From: Pigoraptor vietnamica
Taxonomy: Eukaryota > Opisthokonta > Filasterea
Length of the DNA stretch: 26,565 nt
Assembly (NCBI GenBank): GCA_943704525.1
Contig: CALSCQ010001755.1
Span: forward strand, 1-26,565
Reading direction: 5' to 3'
Position 1 is the first letter of the stretch; every line of letters starts with the position of its first letter. Shown piece after piece: positions 1 through 13,585 of the stretch. The notes beneath the pieces were generated by a model. That model saw only the letters and a program-made list of their open reading frames with translations. It had not been told where the DNA came from and did not search any database. Both the position numbers and the translations under genes were made by a program.

Positions 1-111
<111 letters not shown>

Positions 112-183
112 TGCGCACGTGCATCGCATACGTGTATTGGGGGTTTGTCGCGAGCGTGCTCACCGCTGCCTTCGTGGCCGTAG

Positions 184-1413
184 GTGTACGTCGAGAGGCT
201 CATTCAGAGCACGGGAATGACAGTACACTCGACAAATTGGAAGCGAATTACGCTCGGCTCAATTCTCCTTGCATCGAAGGTACAGCTGCGTGTGTGCTGG
301 TTGTTTATTCGTGGATATCGTGTTATTCCTGTTGCCGTGCTAGGGGTCGTCGAGGGATGTCGAGAAGGTTGTGATGCCAGCGACGCGTGGGGCAGTCAAT
401 TTGGTTGATTGCGTCTGCGCAATGGTGCCCCGACAGCATAGAGTTGAATCGTCTTGTGTTCTCCGAATGTATTGCGTTCTGCTCGGTGTACTACGTGTCC
501 ATTCTTCCTTCTACCCCTCCATCCCTGCGTGTGGCAGTGTCGTTGCCTCTTCGCGCTCTCACCGTCCCTTGTGCTCAATGCGCGCAGGTGTGGGATGACC
601 AGGCCGTGTGGAACGTCGATTTCGTGTCCATTCTGCCCGACGTGCAAGTCTCCGACCTGTGGGTGTTTGGCGGAACCATCGCGCGTGCATGTGTCTCTGT
701 TCTTTGCCCTCTCTCGCGTTTGTATCGAATTCGGATTTGTCGCTTTGAGGCCATCGATAGTCCTCATGTGGATCTGATTCTGTCGCCACGCATGCTTTGC
801 TGACGTTTGCTCTTCTGCCCTTGTTTTTCTTACCCACAGCAACCAGTTGGAAAAGTCGTTCCTCGAGAAGATTTTCTTCAACGTCAGCGTTCCCGCCAGC
901 GTGTAAGTATCCTACATGTGCGTGTGTGTGTGTGTGTGAATGAGTGCGCGTGCGTGCGTGCATGTGTGTAAGCCTTCTCGATCACTTGACATTGACGACA
1001 TATGTTACTCTCCCCAGGTACACCAAGTATTACCTGGACCTTCGCAGCCTCGCCGAAGACTCGAAGCGCAATTTCACCATGAAGCCGCTCGACACGGCAC
1101 GCGCGCAAAAGCTGGAGGTTCGCTTGCTTCCCGTGCCTTAGTTGCATTCCATTCTTTCCGTTCTCTTCACTCATTTCCTTTGTCGTCCGCGCCGTCCGTC
1201 TGCGTCATGTGTACTGCCGTTACTCTTTTCCCGTCATACTCCAATTGCGCTCTGACCTTTTCCCCTCCCCCGCCTTTTTTCACCACATAAAACGACGCAC
1301 GCCAGGCGATGACGCTTGCGACGGAGCAGAGCATGCGCTCGGGGGAGCCCATCAAGCGGTCGCGCAGCATGGACCTCTACGAGCCCAAGCCACCCGCCGC
1401 CATCCTCTCCTAA
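184..1413 (+). CDS. CCNY: Cyclin Y homologue, 3' portion (5' exons outside window)
   Basis: Cyclin Y activates CDK14/CDK16-type (PFTAIRE/PCTAIRE) kinases, usually at membranes. Five exons fit: 184-279, 588-658, 840-902, 1018-1117 and 1306-1413 (stop TAA), giving the last 145 residues in one frame. The cyclin-box core is unmistakable: NWKRITLGSILLASK, then VWDDQAVWNVDF, then NQLEKSFLEKIFFNVSVP and VYTKYYLDLRSLAED, each matching the same order in animal CCNY. The C-terminus carries KRSRSMD and ends PAAILS, like the KRSASAD...PAIIS end of animal cyclin Y, where the serine-rich motif binds 14-3-3. Donors are gtacag, gtgggt, gtaagt and gttcgc; the last is weak, but phase and family alignment support it. 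The N-terminal half, including any lipidation signal, lies to the left of the window. Confidence 0.9.
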
Positions 1414-2835
1414 CGCCCACTGCGTCATGGAGGGGCTTTAGGGTTGCGGCGGCTCCGCGTGTCGCCTTTGTTTGGACCGGCTCTTCGTCCTCGCGTTAAG
1501 AGGGATGCTACTGCGCATTGGTGGCTGCTTGTCGGTTCAAATTTCGCTCGTGCGCGGCGTATCTTGCGTTTTGCTTGGCGTCGGAGCGTTTTTCGTGTCT
1601 TCGTCGTTCAGTGGGCATTCGTTTTTCCTCGCGCGGCGGCTGTGTGTTGGCGTCTGCGTGCGCTGCGCTGCGCCTCGTCTGTTTGTGTTTCGCCTTTTGT
1701 CTCGCTCTCGTGTCTTCTCTCTTATCGGAGGGCTTGAGGTTTTTATATTGCACGCCGCTTGCCGTCGCCGAACAAGCGAGTCGCGTGAGGCGCCAGTCGT
1801 GCGCCGTATACACTAATGCTTTCACAGAATGTTTTCACTCGGACGTCTTCGTTCTCACACGATTGCTCGTGTCAAGATTGGGAATCTGCGTCGACGTTAA
1901 TTAGAGCCACCCCTGTGAAAGCGAAGGACTCGCGAGAGGTCGTATGCAGCACCCGTCGCGTTTGGAGCTGGCGAAACTGCGAGTCGGAAATAGATGTTTT
2001 TAAAAAGACTTGAACGATTAGAGTGGCACATTGGCGCGGCACGGCGACCCGAACACATTGCAGCTTCCTGCATCCGTTCGCCGTCAAAACACACACACGA
2101 GCACATTAAACGCGACCCCATTTGTCCCATCGATTTTTTTTTTTTCTTTGTCTTTGAAAAGAGGGACAGGGAGCAGCCCGCAAGCGGCGGACGTCCCCAG
2201 GCCAAAAAATGAGGGTGTCTGCTCTGTGTGACCGCGAGCAGAGTGCGCGTGCGTGCACGAGGCCCACACGCCACAGGCAACCACGTGTGGCGCAGCTCAC
2301 CCTGTACCAATTTGAAGAAGTGGAAAGGGGGATGAAGTGCCTTTATGTGCACGAGTGTGCGCGTGTGTGTGTGTGTGTGTGCGTGTGCGTGTGTGTGTGT
2401 GTGTGTGGTGTGTATGTGTGTGTGTGTTTGTGTGTGTGTGCCTGCGTTGCCGTAAGCCCCACCACACATCACACAATCCGCTGAGCCCCACCCTATCTCA
2501 AACATCCCACAGGTGGGTGCCTGGCTGCGTTTTTGCGGGCGTGGCCACCCTCCCTCCGACAGTGCTCTCATCCTCTTTACTCCGCCGCTGCGCAAGATAG
2601 CTTTAAGCGAGACCACACTCCCTCGTTCTCTCTGCTGCTATCCGTGTCTTCGTCTGTCTCGTCTTCAGTCTATTCCGTGCGCTGGCGGCCGGTGGCAGTC
2701 GTTCGTAATTCGCCGACACGTGCCGCACACAGCTTATTCAAGCCGCTAGTCGTGTCGATACATCATCCGCGCATGGAGGTCTCGATGGACTCTCCTTGCA
2801 CCGCGCGCGCGTGAGGCTCTGTCGCCTGTGTCGAG
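1414..2835. other. Intergenic spacer, repeat-rich, no gene recognised
   Basis: Between the cyclin Y stop and the next start codon I find no conserved peptide. It contains a 14-base T run near 2137-2150 and an interrupted GT array (2357-2441). Open frames here have arginine/cysteine-rich or repeat-driven composition and no recognisable domain. The stretch just before 2836 is presumably the promoter of the following gene; a CACGTG hexamer occurs near 2717. Confidence 0.7.
2357..2441. repeat. Interrupted (GT)n microsatellite
   Basis: GT dinucleotide tract broken by GC, GG and AT steps, in the spacer upstream of the cyclotransferase-like gene. The interruptions suggest an older array than the purer one at the left edge. 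Confidence 0.95.
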
Positions 2836-4362
2836 ATGCGCGAGTCTTCGAAGTCGCGACTGCCGCTGTCCCTTGCCCTTCCCTCATCTCCACACCTGCG
2901 CGCGGCCCACAGTCACTTATCCTTCGACCGCGATCTCCTCCGCACGCCGCGCCCTAACCGTCGCGTTCTGATCTTTGCTGCCTCGCAAGTGGGCCTTGCG
3001 CTCTTTGTGCTGTGGCTCGTGTTTGCGCCTCCCACGGGGTCGCGCGATCGGAACTCCCTGGCGTACGCTGTAGTCCCCGCTGTGCACGAGAGTGAAAAGC
3101 GCGACATTGATCGCGAAGTAGGCGCCATGGCGGCAAGACCGGCACGTCTGAGCGTTGGTGCGGACAAGCGCCACTTCATCTTCGGCTATGGCTCACTCAT
3201 GTCGAGCGCGAGTCGCCAGCGCACGGGAACGACGGGCGTCGCGTGGCCCGCGCGGCTGCACAACTACGAGCGCGCGTGGGGATACCGCGGCTCGTACATG
3301 ACGGCCGTCGCAGTGAAAGGTGCGTCGCAGGCGCGTGTCGTGTCTGCGTCCAGGGAATGTGCGGGCGCTTGTTTGTGGGTTGATCTGCCCGTGACTGCGT
3401 GAGGATGCGAGAAGGCTGACGGGAACTTAATGTCCGGGCGTGCAGAGGTCGACGGCGCGACTGTGAACGGAGTGCTTGTTGAGGTCGAAGTGAGCGATCT
3501 GCCGCAGTTTGACATGCGCGAGGCTGGCTACCACCGCGTGCGAGTGCCGCGCGCACACCTCACCGTCCTGGACAGCGGTGCGTGCGTGCGCTGCGTGCCT
3601 TGCCACTGCTGCTGTCGGATCCTCCCATTCGCCACGTCTTAGCCCTCCGGCGGTGTATCGATGTGTCATCGATCGCCTCTATCGTGATATCGTTGTTCGT
3701 GTTCGCCACTTTCTTCTCGCCGCACTCACGCCCGTGTTCGTCTCGTCCGTTCCGCAGACCACGAATTGCCGGCCGAGTCCGAGGCGGAAGTGTGGGTGTA
3801 CGCCGTGCACCGCTTCATCTTTGCGTCGCACGAGCGGCCCATCGTGCAATCCTACGTCGACGTCATTCTCACGGGCGCACTCGAGTGGGGCCTTCCCTTT
3901 GCGAGCGAGTTTGTGGCCACGACAAAGGGGTGGGTCGCCCCTCTTCCTGGCGACACGGAGGCGCACAAGGCGCCACTTGCAGTTACGTGCGCACCCTGCG
4001 TGGACATCGCGCCGTTCGAGGACAACCTCATCGATCGGCCGCTCAAACAACAACGACCGCGCTCGCCGCCCGTCGCCACATCCTCGGCGGAGAAAGTGGG
4101 CGACGAGGGGGAGGAGTTGGGATTTCGACACAAGGTCGTTTCGCACTCGTTTTTGCAATGCTATCGCGCGCTTGACGGGGAGAGCAGTTCGCGAGGGCCA
4201 CCCGCGTGTGTGTGGCTCGACGACCGCGACATTGCGACGCCGCTGTACGTGCGATACCTCGCCTCGCCCGCCGTGTCGGAAATCGATTCCGTTCTATCGG
4301 AAATATTGGGGACGCCGCTGCAGAGGGTGCAGGCGCTGGAGCCGACGGCGGTGGCGCCGTGA
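2836..4362 (+). CDS. Membrane-anchored gamma-glutamylcyclotransferase-like protein
   Basis: Three exons, 2836-3319, 3446-3577 and 3758-4362, join in consistent phase to 406 residues. Residues 44-64 form one hydrophobic segment (LIFAASQVGLALFVLWLVFA), suggesting a signal anchor. A GGCT/AIG2-like fold follows: FGYGSLMS at 117-124 is the substrate-pocket loop, NGVLVEV at 169-175 a core strand, and REAGYHR (186-192) contains E187 at the position of the family's catalytic glutamate. HERPIVQSYVDVILTG in exon 3 resembles the C-terminal helix of long family members. Such enzymes release 5-oxoproline from gamma-glutamyl compounds; the actual substrate is unknown. The last ~130 residues are less recognisable. 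All three exons are bounded by gtgcgt donors and cag acceptors. The 3' end converges on FCF1. Confidence 0.8.
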
Positions 4363-4516
4363 TCGGTGGACAGCGCAGAGGCGCACTAATCAATGCATAG
4401 CCTTGAAAGTGGGTTGCAGGAACGTCCTTACATTTACACTGAAAACGCGCACGCACGCGCTCGCTTGCCGCACGCCACGCCACGCAACTCGATAAGACAA
4501 AGCTCCGATGGCCCCG
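4363..4516. other. Short spacer between convergent genes
   Basis: About 150 bp separate the stop codons of the cyclotransferase-like gene and FCF1. It must hold both 3' ends; no clear polyadenylation hexamer or other element was recognised. Confidence 0.6.
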
Positions 4517-5594
4517 TTATACTTGAACGGCTGCAGAACGAAAAGATATTGGCGTAAGTGAAGCGACCCTGGCAGTCACAAAGCACGAGCACGAACACAA
4601 CACAAGCACACTTTCACGCACGTACACATGCGCACACGAACACACGACACATGCAAACCCACTCCCACACACTCCCACGCACCAGCGCCAGCGTCCGGCA
4701 TGCGCTCGATTGTGAACTTTCGCTGCGAGATATACATGATGGGGACACCAGGGATCTTTCGGATGCGCCGCTTGAGCTCGCGATCGCACGTCGCAACAAT
4801 GTAGCACTTGTGCTGCGCAACAAGGCAAAGAAAAGATTAGCGGGACATGCAGACGCCAGAATAAGCACTCCGATCGAACGCTCTCATCAACAACACGATG
4901 CACGATCGTGTACGGCATTAGACGCCTGCACTTGCGTAACACGATGCACGCGGTACACAGCATTAGAGGCCTACGCACTTGCGTAACACGATGCACGCGG
5001 TACACAGCATTAGAGGCCTACGCACTTGCGTAACACGCTGCACAAGGCAGTCGTCGGCGTATGTTCCCTTGTGCATGCACGGAAGGCGCTCAAACCGCGC
5101 GTCCTTCGCAATGCGCAGCGCCACACGGTATTTACTCCCTGGAAAGCTCACATTAGAACGAGATCGTATCACATTCAACCCCATCGCCTCGTGTACAGCG
5201 CGCAACCACGCACGCAGAAAGCGGGATTGCCTTCAGCGGGCCACCCACCGAGCTTCTCGAGTTCTGCCATGACGCAGTCGGTGATGCATGGGACGCACTT
5301 GGCGTAGAGACAGTCCATCATGGCCTTCATGATCTCAAGCTTGTTCTGAATGCTAAAGTTGATGAAGTTCGTGTCGAGCAAGACACGGTACGGCGGCCCC
5401 AGCTGCGTGTTGTAGCGAAAGAAGAGCGCCGACGAGAACTGCGGCAGCTGCCTCACTGCTTGCACGATGCCGTTCTTCTCCGCGGGTTTTTTCTCCTTCT
5501 TCTCGTCCTCCTTCGCCTTAGTCACGCGGCCGTCCTTCGCCGAAATGACGCGCTTCACGGCGGCAAACTGCCGCGTCTTCTTCGCCTTGCCCAT
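4517..5594 (-). CDS. FCF1: rRNA-processing PIN-domain endonuclease FCF1/UTP24
   Basis: FCF1 is the nucleolar PIN nuclease of the small-subunit processome that cuts pre-rRNA at sites A1/A2. Exons on the minus strand are 5594-5249, 5138-5026, 4812-4683 and, tentatively, 4530-4517, giving 200 residues, the usual family size. It starts [11 protein letters not shown] as orthologues do. PIN acidic residues are visible: D74 in LLDTNFIN, E111/E113 in MAELEKLG, D144/D145 in [11 protein letters not shown], and D163 in [10 protein letters not shown]. The segment [14 protein letters not shown] is nearly invariant in the family. The last exon is the weak point: it adds only AVQV after MPDAGA and lacks the GAPR-type end of many orthologues. 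Intron 2 contains a 47-bp tandem repeat copying the preceding splice donor. FCF1 shares a 465-bp divergent promoter with AGPS. Confidence 0.93.
4891..5037. repeat. 47-bp tandem repeat spanning an FCF1 exon-intron junction
   Basis: The sequence beginning gcacttgcgtaacacg recurs at 4928, 4975 and 5022, an exact 47-bp period; a diverged copy covers roughly 4891-4927. The copy at 5022-5037 is the true end of FCF1 exon 2 (VTQ) with its gtgcgt donor read on the minus strand. The other copies lie within intron 2 and reproduce the exon end plus donor. Confidence 0.93.
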
Positions 5595-6058
5595 GTTCGT
5601 GCGTGCGTTGCAGCAGCAAAAAAAACAAGGTTGGGCGCGAGCAGTTACTTCTTCCTCCACACCAACACGTGCAAGTGGTGGTCTTGCAAGCAATAGGGCG
5701 TTCGTGTGTGATATTAGAATCCGGGGTAGAAAAGCAACACGTGAACACGTGACCGATCTGCTCCGACGGCTGTACTGTGTCCAGACACCCGGACACCCCA
5801 ACACGCCACACGGCTGGGAGGTGTGCGTGCACGCTGTTTCTCGTCCTCTCCTTGCGCTCTCGCGAGTGGGCGGTCGCGGGGAACTTCATACTGTGTGGGC
5901 GCATGGTATCACTGTGCTGTGATAAGGAGCGCGCGGCGGATGCGGTGGTCTTGCTCACTGCGAGAAGTTCTCGAAGCGCCTATCTGGTCACACCAACGCA
6001 CAAGGCGAGTCGATATTTTTTGAGTCTAGTCACCGATACACGCGCACTTTTCGCAACC
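5595..6058. promoter_or_regulatory. Divergent promoter region of FCF1 and AGPS with three CACGTG boxes
   Basis: This 464-bp interval separates the start codons of FCF1 (leftward) and AGPS (rightward). It carries CACGTG E-box palindromes at 5666-5671, 5738-5743 and 5746-5751, the last two only 8 bp apart. No TATA box is obvious. The regulatory role is inferred from position; no factor is known for this organism. Confidence 0.55.
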
Positions 6059-8085
<2,027 letters not shown>

Positions 8086-8284
8086 AGGCTGCGTGCATGT
8101 GTGCATCGATGCCATGGATTTTTCGCGTGTGTGCGTAGCGTGCGTGTGCGTGTGCGTTTTCAGCCCGTGTAAAGCGGCGTGCTTTCATTGAGCGATCACA
8201 ACTGTGTGACGAGTTGCCGTTGACTTTCCTTCAAGTGGTCCAGTTACTCCACAGCACATAAATAGAGGCCGGCATGGCGCGCCC
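8086..8284. other. Short spacer between convergent AGPS and SMCR8 genes
   Basis: About 200 bp holding the 3' ends of two convergent genes. An imperfect GT/GC-rich stretch follows the AGPS stop. No further feature seen. Confidence 0.6.
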
Positions 8285-11200
8285 TCACGGCCCGGGCCTG
8301 CTTATCTTGCGATTTACAGGCTGTCCGTTGCGGAACACGGCGTTCCTCCGCGTGTCCAGACGCATTGTCGTCGGGACAGGGCTCCGCATGCCGCACAGCA
8401 GGTGGCCCTGGGCGTGTTGACGTGCAGCACCGTTCCCTAGATTGCCAGCCACTTCGCGCTCGTCGTGTTCGATGCCAACGGCGCGAATGCGGTGCACAAA
8501 TTCGGCGTAGTGCTGCCGCGCAATGACGTCGAGAAAGTGCTGCGTTTTGCGAACAAACGGCGCGTGAGTGTCACGGAGTGGCATGCTGTGGTTGCGTGCA
8601 AACACGGTGTCTCTTCCGCTCCATCTTCTGAAGTGTCAAACGCAACAACACGACGTACCTCAATAATCTCAATGTCGCCAGCCGACACTTCCAGCTCCAC
8701 GGGCCCGTGGTGTTCTGTGTGCGCGCGCGGACGCCGAACGGGTGGTGGAGAAGACGACGACCCTCCCTGCGATGGCTGCGTTTCTCCACTCGGTTCGCGG
8801 CTCTGCGGCGAGGCTGCGGCCACACCGGGGCTCGTCGCAGTCGCGTAAACGCCCGGTGCGCGCGGGGTGCCTGTCGGGTTGCCGGGAGTGCCGTGCTGCG
8901 GTTGCGACGGACCAAACGCGAAATTCGCCAGCGATTGGAACGAAAACGGCAGGGTGAAGCCGCCGAACCCCCCGCTTGTTCTTTGCGGCGGGCGTGGAGG
9001 CGGCGTGTCGATCGACTTCGCGCCCTCCGGGGGGCCGGCAGCCGGCACGGGGGATGCGACACGCGCTGGTGAAGCTGCAACGGGCTCGTCGCTCGATGTG
9101 ACTGCACTGGGCGTCGGCGCCTGCGAAGGGGGTCGCCCCTCGACCGGGGACGGCTGCCCTCGCGCGTCTCCGCCGGGTCCCTGCGCAAAGTGCGCGGGCA
9201 CATTGCTCCCCGTGAGAGACGGCTGCCGCACAAACAGCTGCCGCGCCATCGCCGCGGATGCCGTCGCTGAAAACGGCGCCCCATGTCCTCCGGGGTAGAG
9301 CCCGCTCCCATAGTAGTGCTGGTACGCCTCTTCCGTTGCCACGGAAACCTTTCGGCCGTCCGATGCAGGGAACGCGCGCGCGAACGCGGGAAGTCCGCCG
9401 ACGGACTGGCTCGCAAGCGACGTATGCGCGAAATGGTCGCCGACAGCCGCAGCGCCACCGCTCGTTTCCGCGTGCTGCTGGCCCATCGAGGCCGACGCGA
9501 GTTCGGCCGCAACCGTCGCCGCGTGGGGTGTCGGGTGCGACCCGAGCGCAGACGACGGGGAATAGTGCAGCGCGAAGAGAATCATCGACTTGGCCGCGAG
9601 TTCATAGAGCACCGAGTGCACGTGCGCCAGGAAGGCCTCGTCCTCCTGTAACGTGGGTGCGACGAAGGGGTCAGTGCACGAACGCGCCAGAAAGAATGGG
9701 GTCAAAGCAAGCTTGAGAATTGTGTGCGTGTCTGTCTTACGAGTCGATGTTGTGTGCGCCTTCACCTTCCAGTGACGAGGCTTCGACAGCAGTGACTCGA
9801 GGTACGTTCCGTTATACGTGGGCGCGAGAAGAGTTTCCGTCTCCACGTCCAACACCGCGCAATATCGCTGTCACGGGGGGAGTGGGCGCTGACGTGAGCG
9901 CAAGCAAATCCACAGATCGGGCACAGAAAGTCGGGACTGCGAAAGACCGACAGACAGGAAAGACTACTGAAACATTTAGGAAGTGGAACAGATGAAACGA
10001 CACGGACAAACAAACACAGAACGAGATTAACAAAGCAAAGAGAGTGCAACAGATGAATGGGCACAGCGCACCTCGACGGCTTTGGGAATCGGCGATGGCT
10101 TCGCAAGCCCCAAGAGGCGCACGCACGCCATGTCCGCGAGGGATATCGGCTTGGTGCGCCAGGGGACGACCTCCATCGCGCGCGAGTGGCCGGGGATGAA
10201 CACGGTGAGCGCGTTGATGATCGTGCGTGCGACACTGGGGAAAGAAGCAAGAGCGGATCAGCTTGTAGTGTCCATCGACTCCACAGGAGAGAAACGAGGG
10301 AGTCGCGTGCTGAAGAGGGTTGAGCGATGTGCCAGTGATAGTTTTACAACCAATTAACAGTGGCGAAGGGACCAACTCGCAACGCAGCAGAGCCAATTGT
10401 CGCAACTGTAACACCCACTCTTCGTTCGAGTGCGACGCGTGCACAATCAGCGGCCGCCCCGTGAGGACCGCAAACGCGGCGTGCTTCGCAAAGGAAAAGC
10501 GGTTGCGAAAGTGGAGCAGCCCCTGTCCCGTTTTCACCTCTGCGCCGCTCTGCGTCTTGAACGCGCGGTTCGCCGCGGCGCATACCGGTGAGAACACATC
10601 CCCCCTGTGGCAATGCCCGTCGCAGTGCACGAGCCGTTGCACATCAGCGACGCCTCCTTCTTCGTGTCCCTCTCCTGCAGCGCCATGAAGGCCGTTTTCC
10701 GTCGGTATGGGCCGCGCATCGCTCGCGACGGTCGACTGACTTGTTGCGCGGTCGCGGTGCAATCGCGCGAAACGCGAGGCAAAAGACGTCGACAAGAGCG
10801 GGTTCGGCTCGCCGCGAGAGGCCGTCACGTCCTTCCCCTTGCGCCGGAATTCACTGGCGTCCGCGTCCGGACCCGGCACGTCGACCCCCGCCCCGTGGTG
10901 CTTGGACGCCCCCTGTCCCGCCCATCCGAGCGACCACTGGAGCGTCGCCGACTCGAGAGGGAATATGGCGCACACGAGATCATCCAGGCAGTCCAGCGAA
11001 TTCACGGGAAGGCTCGACAGCCTCGCAATCGACAGGAGGAGGCTCTCGTTGCGGCGGCCAAGCGCTGCGGGCCGTCGGATGTTCCCCACGCTCTGCGCGC
11101 GGCCGGGTGCCGGTAGCGAAGTGGAGCGCAGCATCATCGAGCTTTGTGCTGCGGCGCTCGCGCGACGGCTGTCGTCGCGCGGGCGGCTCTCAAACGGATC

Positions 11201-13554
11201 CGCGGGAGGGCCTGAGGGGCTCGCGACGCGCGCGAATCCGCTGTGCTGCGAGGCCGGCGCGGGGCTCGGTTCAAACGCCGATCCCAGCAAGAATTGATCC
11301 GCAGTCGGTTGTCCGTCGACGTCTTCACCACCGAGTGCCGAGCGGTGCCGTTCCATCGACTCCACGGTCCCACGGCTTGAGAACGAACGGTCGGGCTGCT
11401 GTGACGGCGTGTGCGAGCGGGAGGCCAGGTGCGAGGCCACGGAATGCTCACGCGTTCCCTCGGCGTCGTGGTAAAGCGATTCCTCAGAGTCGCTCTCGCC
11501 GGGAGACGCATACGCTGACGACTCGACGCTCTGCGACGATTCCGGGGTCGTGGGCTCGCTGCGGCGTAAGGGACCACGCGGCTGCCCCACGCCCAGACGC
11601 ACCGACTCGGCCTCTCGCAGACTGAAGGCGCGCATCTCGCGCACGCCGTACGCGTCGCCGCGCGCGGCGTCGTCCGCCGCCGTCTGCTGCTGTGCGAGGT
11701 ACTCAAACAACGATCGCAAGGGAAGGCCCTCTGCCGAGAAGCTGCCATAGCCCGCGGCGAGCGCCCGCAGCCACGCGTCGCCGGAGGGCTCTCCGAATGC
11801 GTGTGCGACGGCATCCTCCTGCAGACGAAGGCGGTCGCGCACGCGCCGCTCGAGAGGGTAAATGGCCATGGCAGAGAGATCGACCGCACGCAGTTTGTCC
11901 GGGGGCGGCGCATAGTATCCCTCGAGGCGTCGCTGGTGTGCGAGGTGCGCATCGCACTCGGCACGCAGCAGCCCGAGCAGCGCACGAGAAGACCCGTCCC
12001 ATGCGCGGCCGTTGAGCACAGGGGCAAAAGCGGCACCCACAGTCCGCGTCGTCGCCATTGCCGCGAGGCCACCGTCGGCGTCAGAACGCAACACGGCGTC
12101 GGCAAAGTTGATCACTGGCGCGCGGCCGATGCAGAGGAGGGACGCGGATGGCCACAGGGGACCCTCCTCGCGTTCGGCGAGAAGGACGTGCGTGGGGCGG
12201 CGAAAGTGAAGCAGAATCGAGTGAAGGGCACGCCCTGCGAGCGAATAACCCGTGCCGCAGAGCTCCTGTAACGTGCGAAGGCGACTCTCGAAGCGAGACC
12301 CGTTGCCCGTTGGGAAGATGCGCGGCTGCATGAATGGACGTGTCAGTCGCGCATCACGGATTGACGTGATAATGATCAGAGCAAGGGAACTGCAACGCAC
12401 CTTGTGGGCCATGTCGTCGCGTCCATGCGCCACGGCGGAACCCTCGGCTGCCAACGCCTGAGGAGAGAAGACACCAATCAATGCGTCGAATCGAACAAGC
12501 CCTTCGCTTAATGACATTTGTTGTGTGTGGCTTCGCGCATTGTGCCATGTAAACATGCGCGTGGAACAACAAGCAGCAACATCCCAGAGCGACTGCGAGG
12601 GACGGCGATCGAACCTTGGCGTCTTTCCCGTGCAGTTGCCGGCGCTGAAACTTCCGCCGCAGCCGACTGTCTGCGCCGAGGGCCTGCGTGACCTTGTCCA
12701 GCATGTTGCGCGTCTCCTTCAACAGCCCGTCGATTGTTTCGACAGTCACGGACGACGGATCGTCCGCCTTGATCTGCGGCGACAAGCGGCGTCAACAAAT
12801 AGGGACCGCAATGCAATCCCCGTCTAATCTCCATACAACGTGTACGGCGACAGACGTATGTGTCCATGCGTCAGTAAGACAACATAAAGGTGCAGGCGTC
12901 TACTCTCGGTTCACACAGAAGCATACGTAAGATAACGGAAATGTGAGTGCGCACTACTTTCGCGTCCGAGTACAGGCGAGAGTAAGATCACAAAGCGAGG
13001 GCACGCGCACAACGCGCACCTCGTTGGCCTCCTGCAGGCGGGCCAAATTCTGCCGAGTGAAAATGAGCTCCGCATGTCTCATGGCGAGATCCGCCTCGAA
13101 TTGGAGCCGATTGCCGTACTTGAGGTACGAAGACACCTGCGGACAAATTAGCAAAGTTACGAACAGCAAACAGCCGGACACTAGCGACGGTGCGTCCGCA
13201 GTGCAATGTGCAAAAGTGCCGAAAATGTACGGGGGTGTGCAGCGCTAGCCAGGATAGGCGCAGGCGTCCTCTCACCTTCCCAAAGTGGGCCATCATTTCC
13301 GAGAAGCACGTGACGATTTTCCGCGGGTCGAACGTGACGTACGACAGGCAGCATGCGCGCACATATCCTCGCGCATTCACATCGTGGAGAGTGAAATGGT
13401 GGACCTATGCAATGCGGCAAGTGGGATCGAGAGTGAGATTTCGTCCACCAAGCTTGCGTTTGGCGACACATTTTAGACGCTCTGTTCGGTCTCTTTTCTG
13501 CGCATGCAGGCACGCACACTTCCACACGACGCGTCACTCCCTTATGAGCACACG

Positions 13555-13585
<31 letters not shown>

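Noticed and set aside
8437-8658. SMCR8 ending in the frame that reads straight through after exon 10 to a stop at 8437
   Set aside because: That peptide is not protein-like; a gtacgt donor at 8658 and acceptor before 8539 restore the frame [15 protein letters not shown] in phase 0, which looks genuine.
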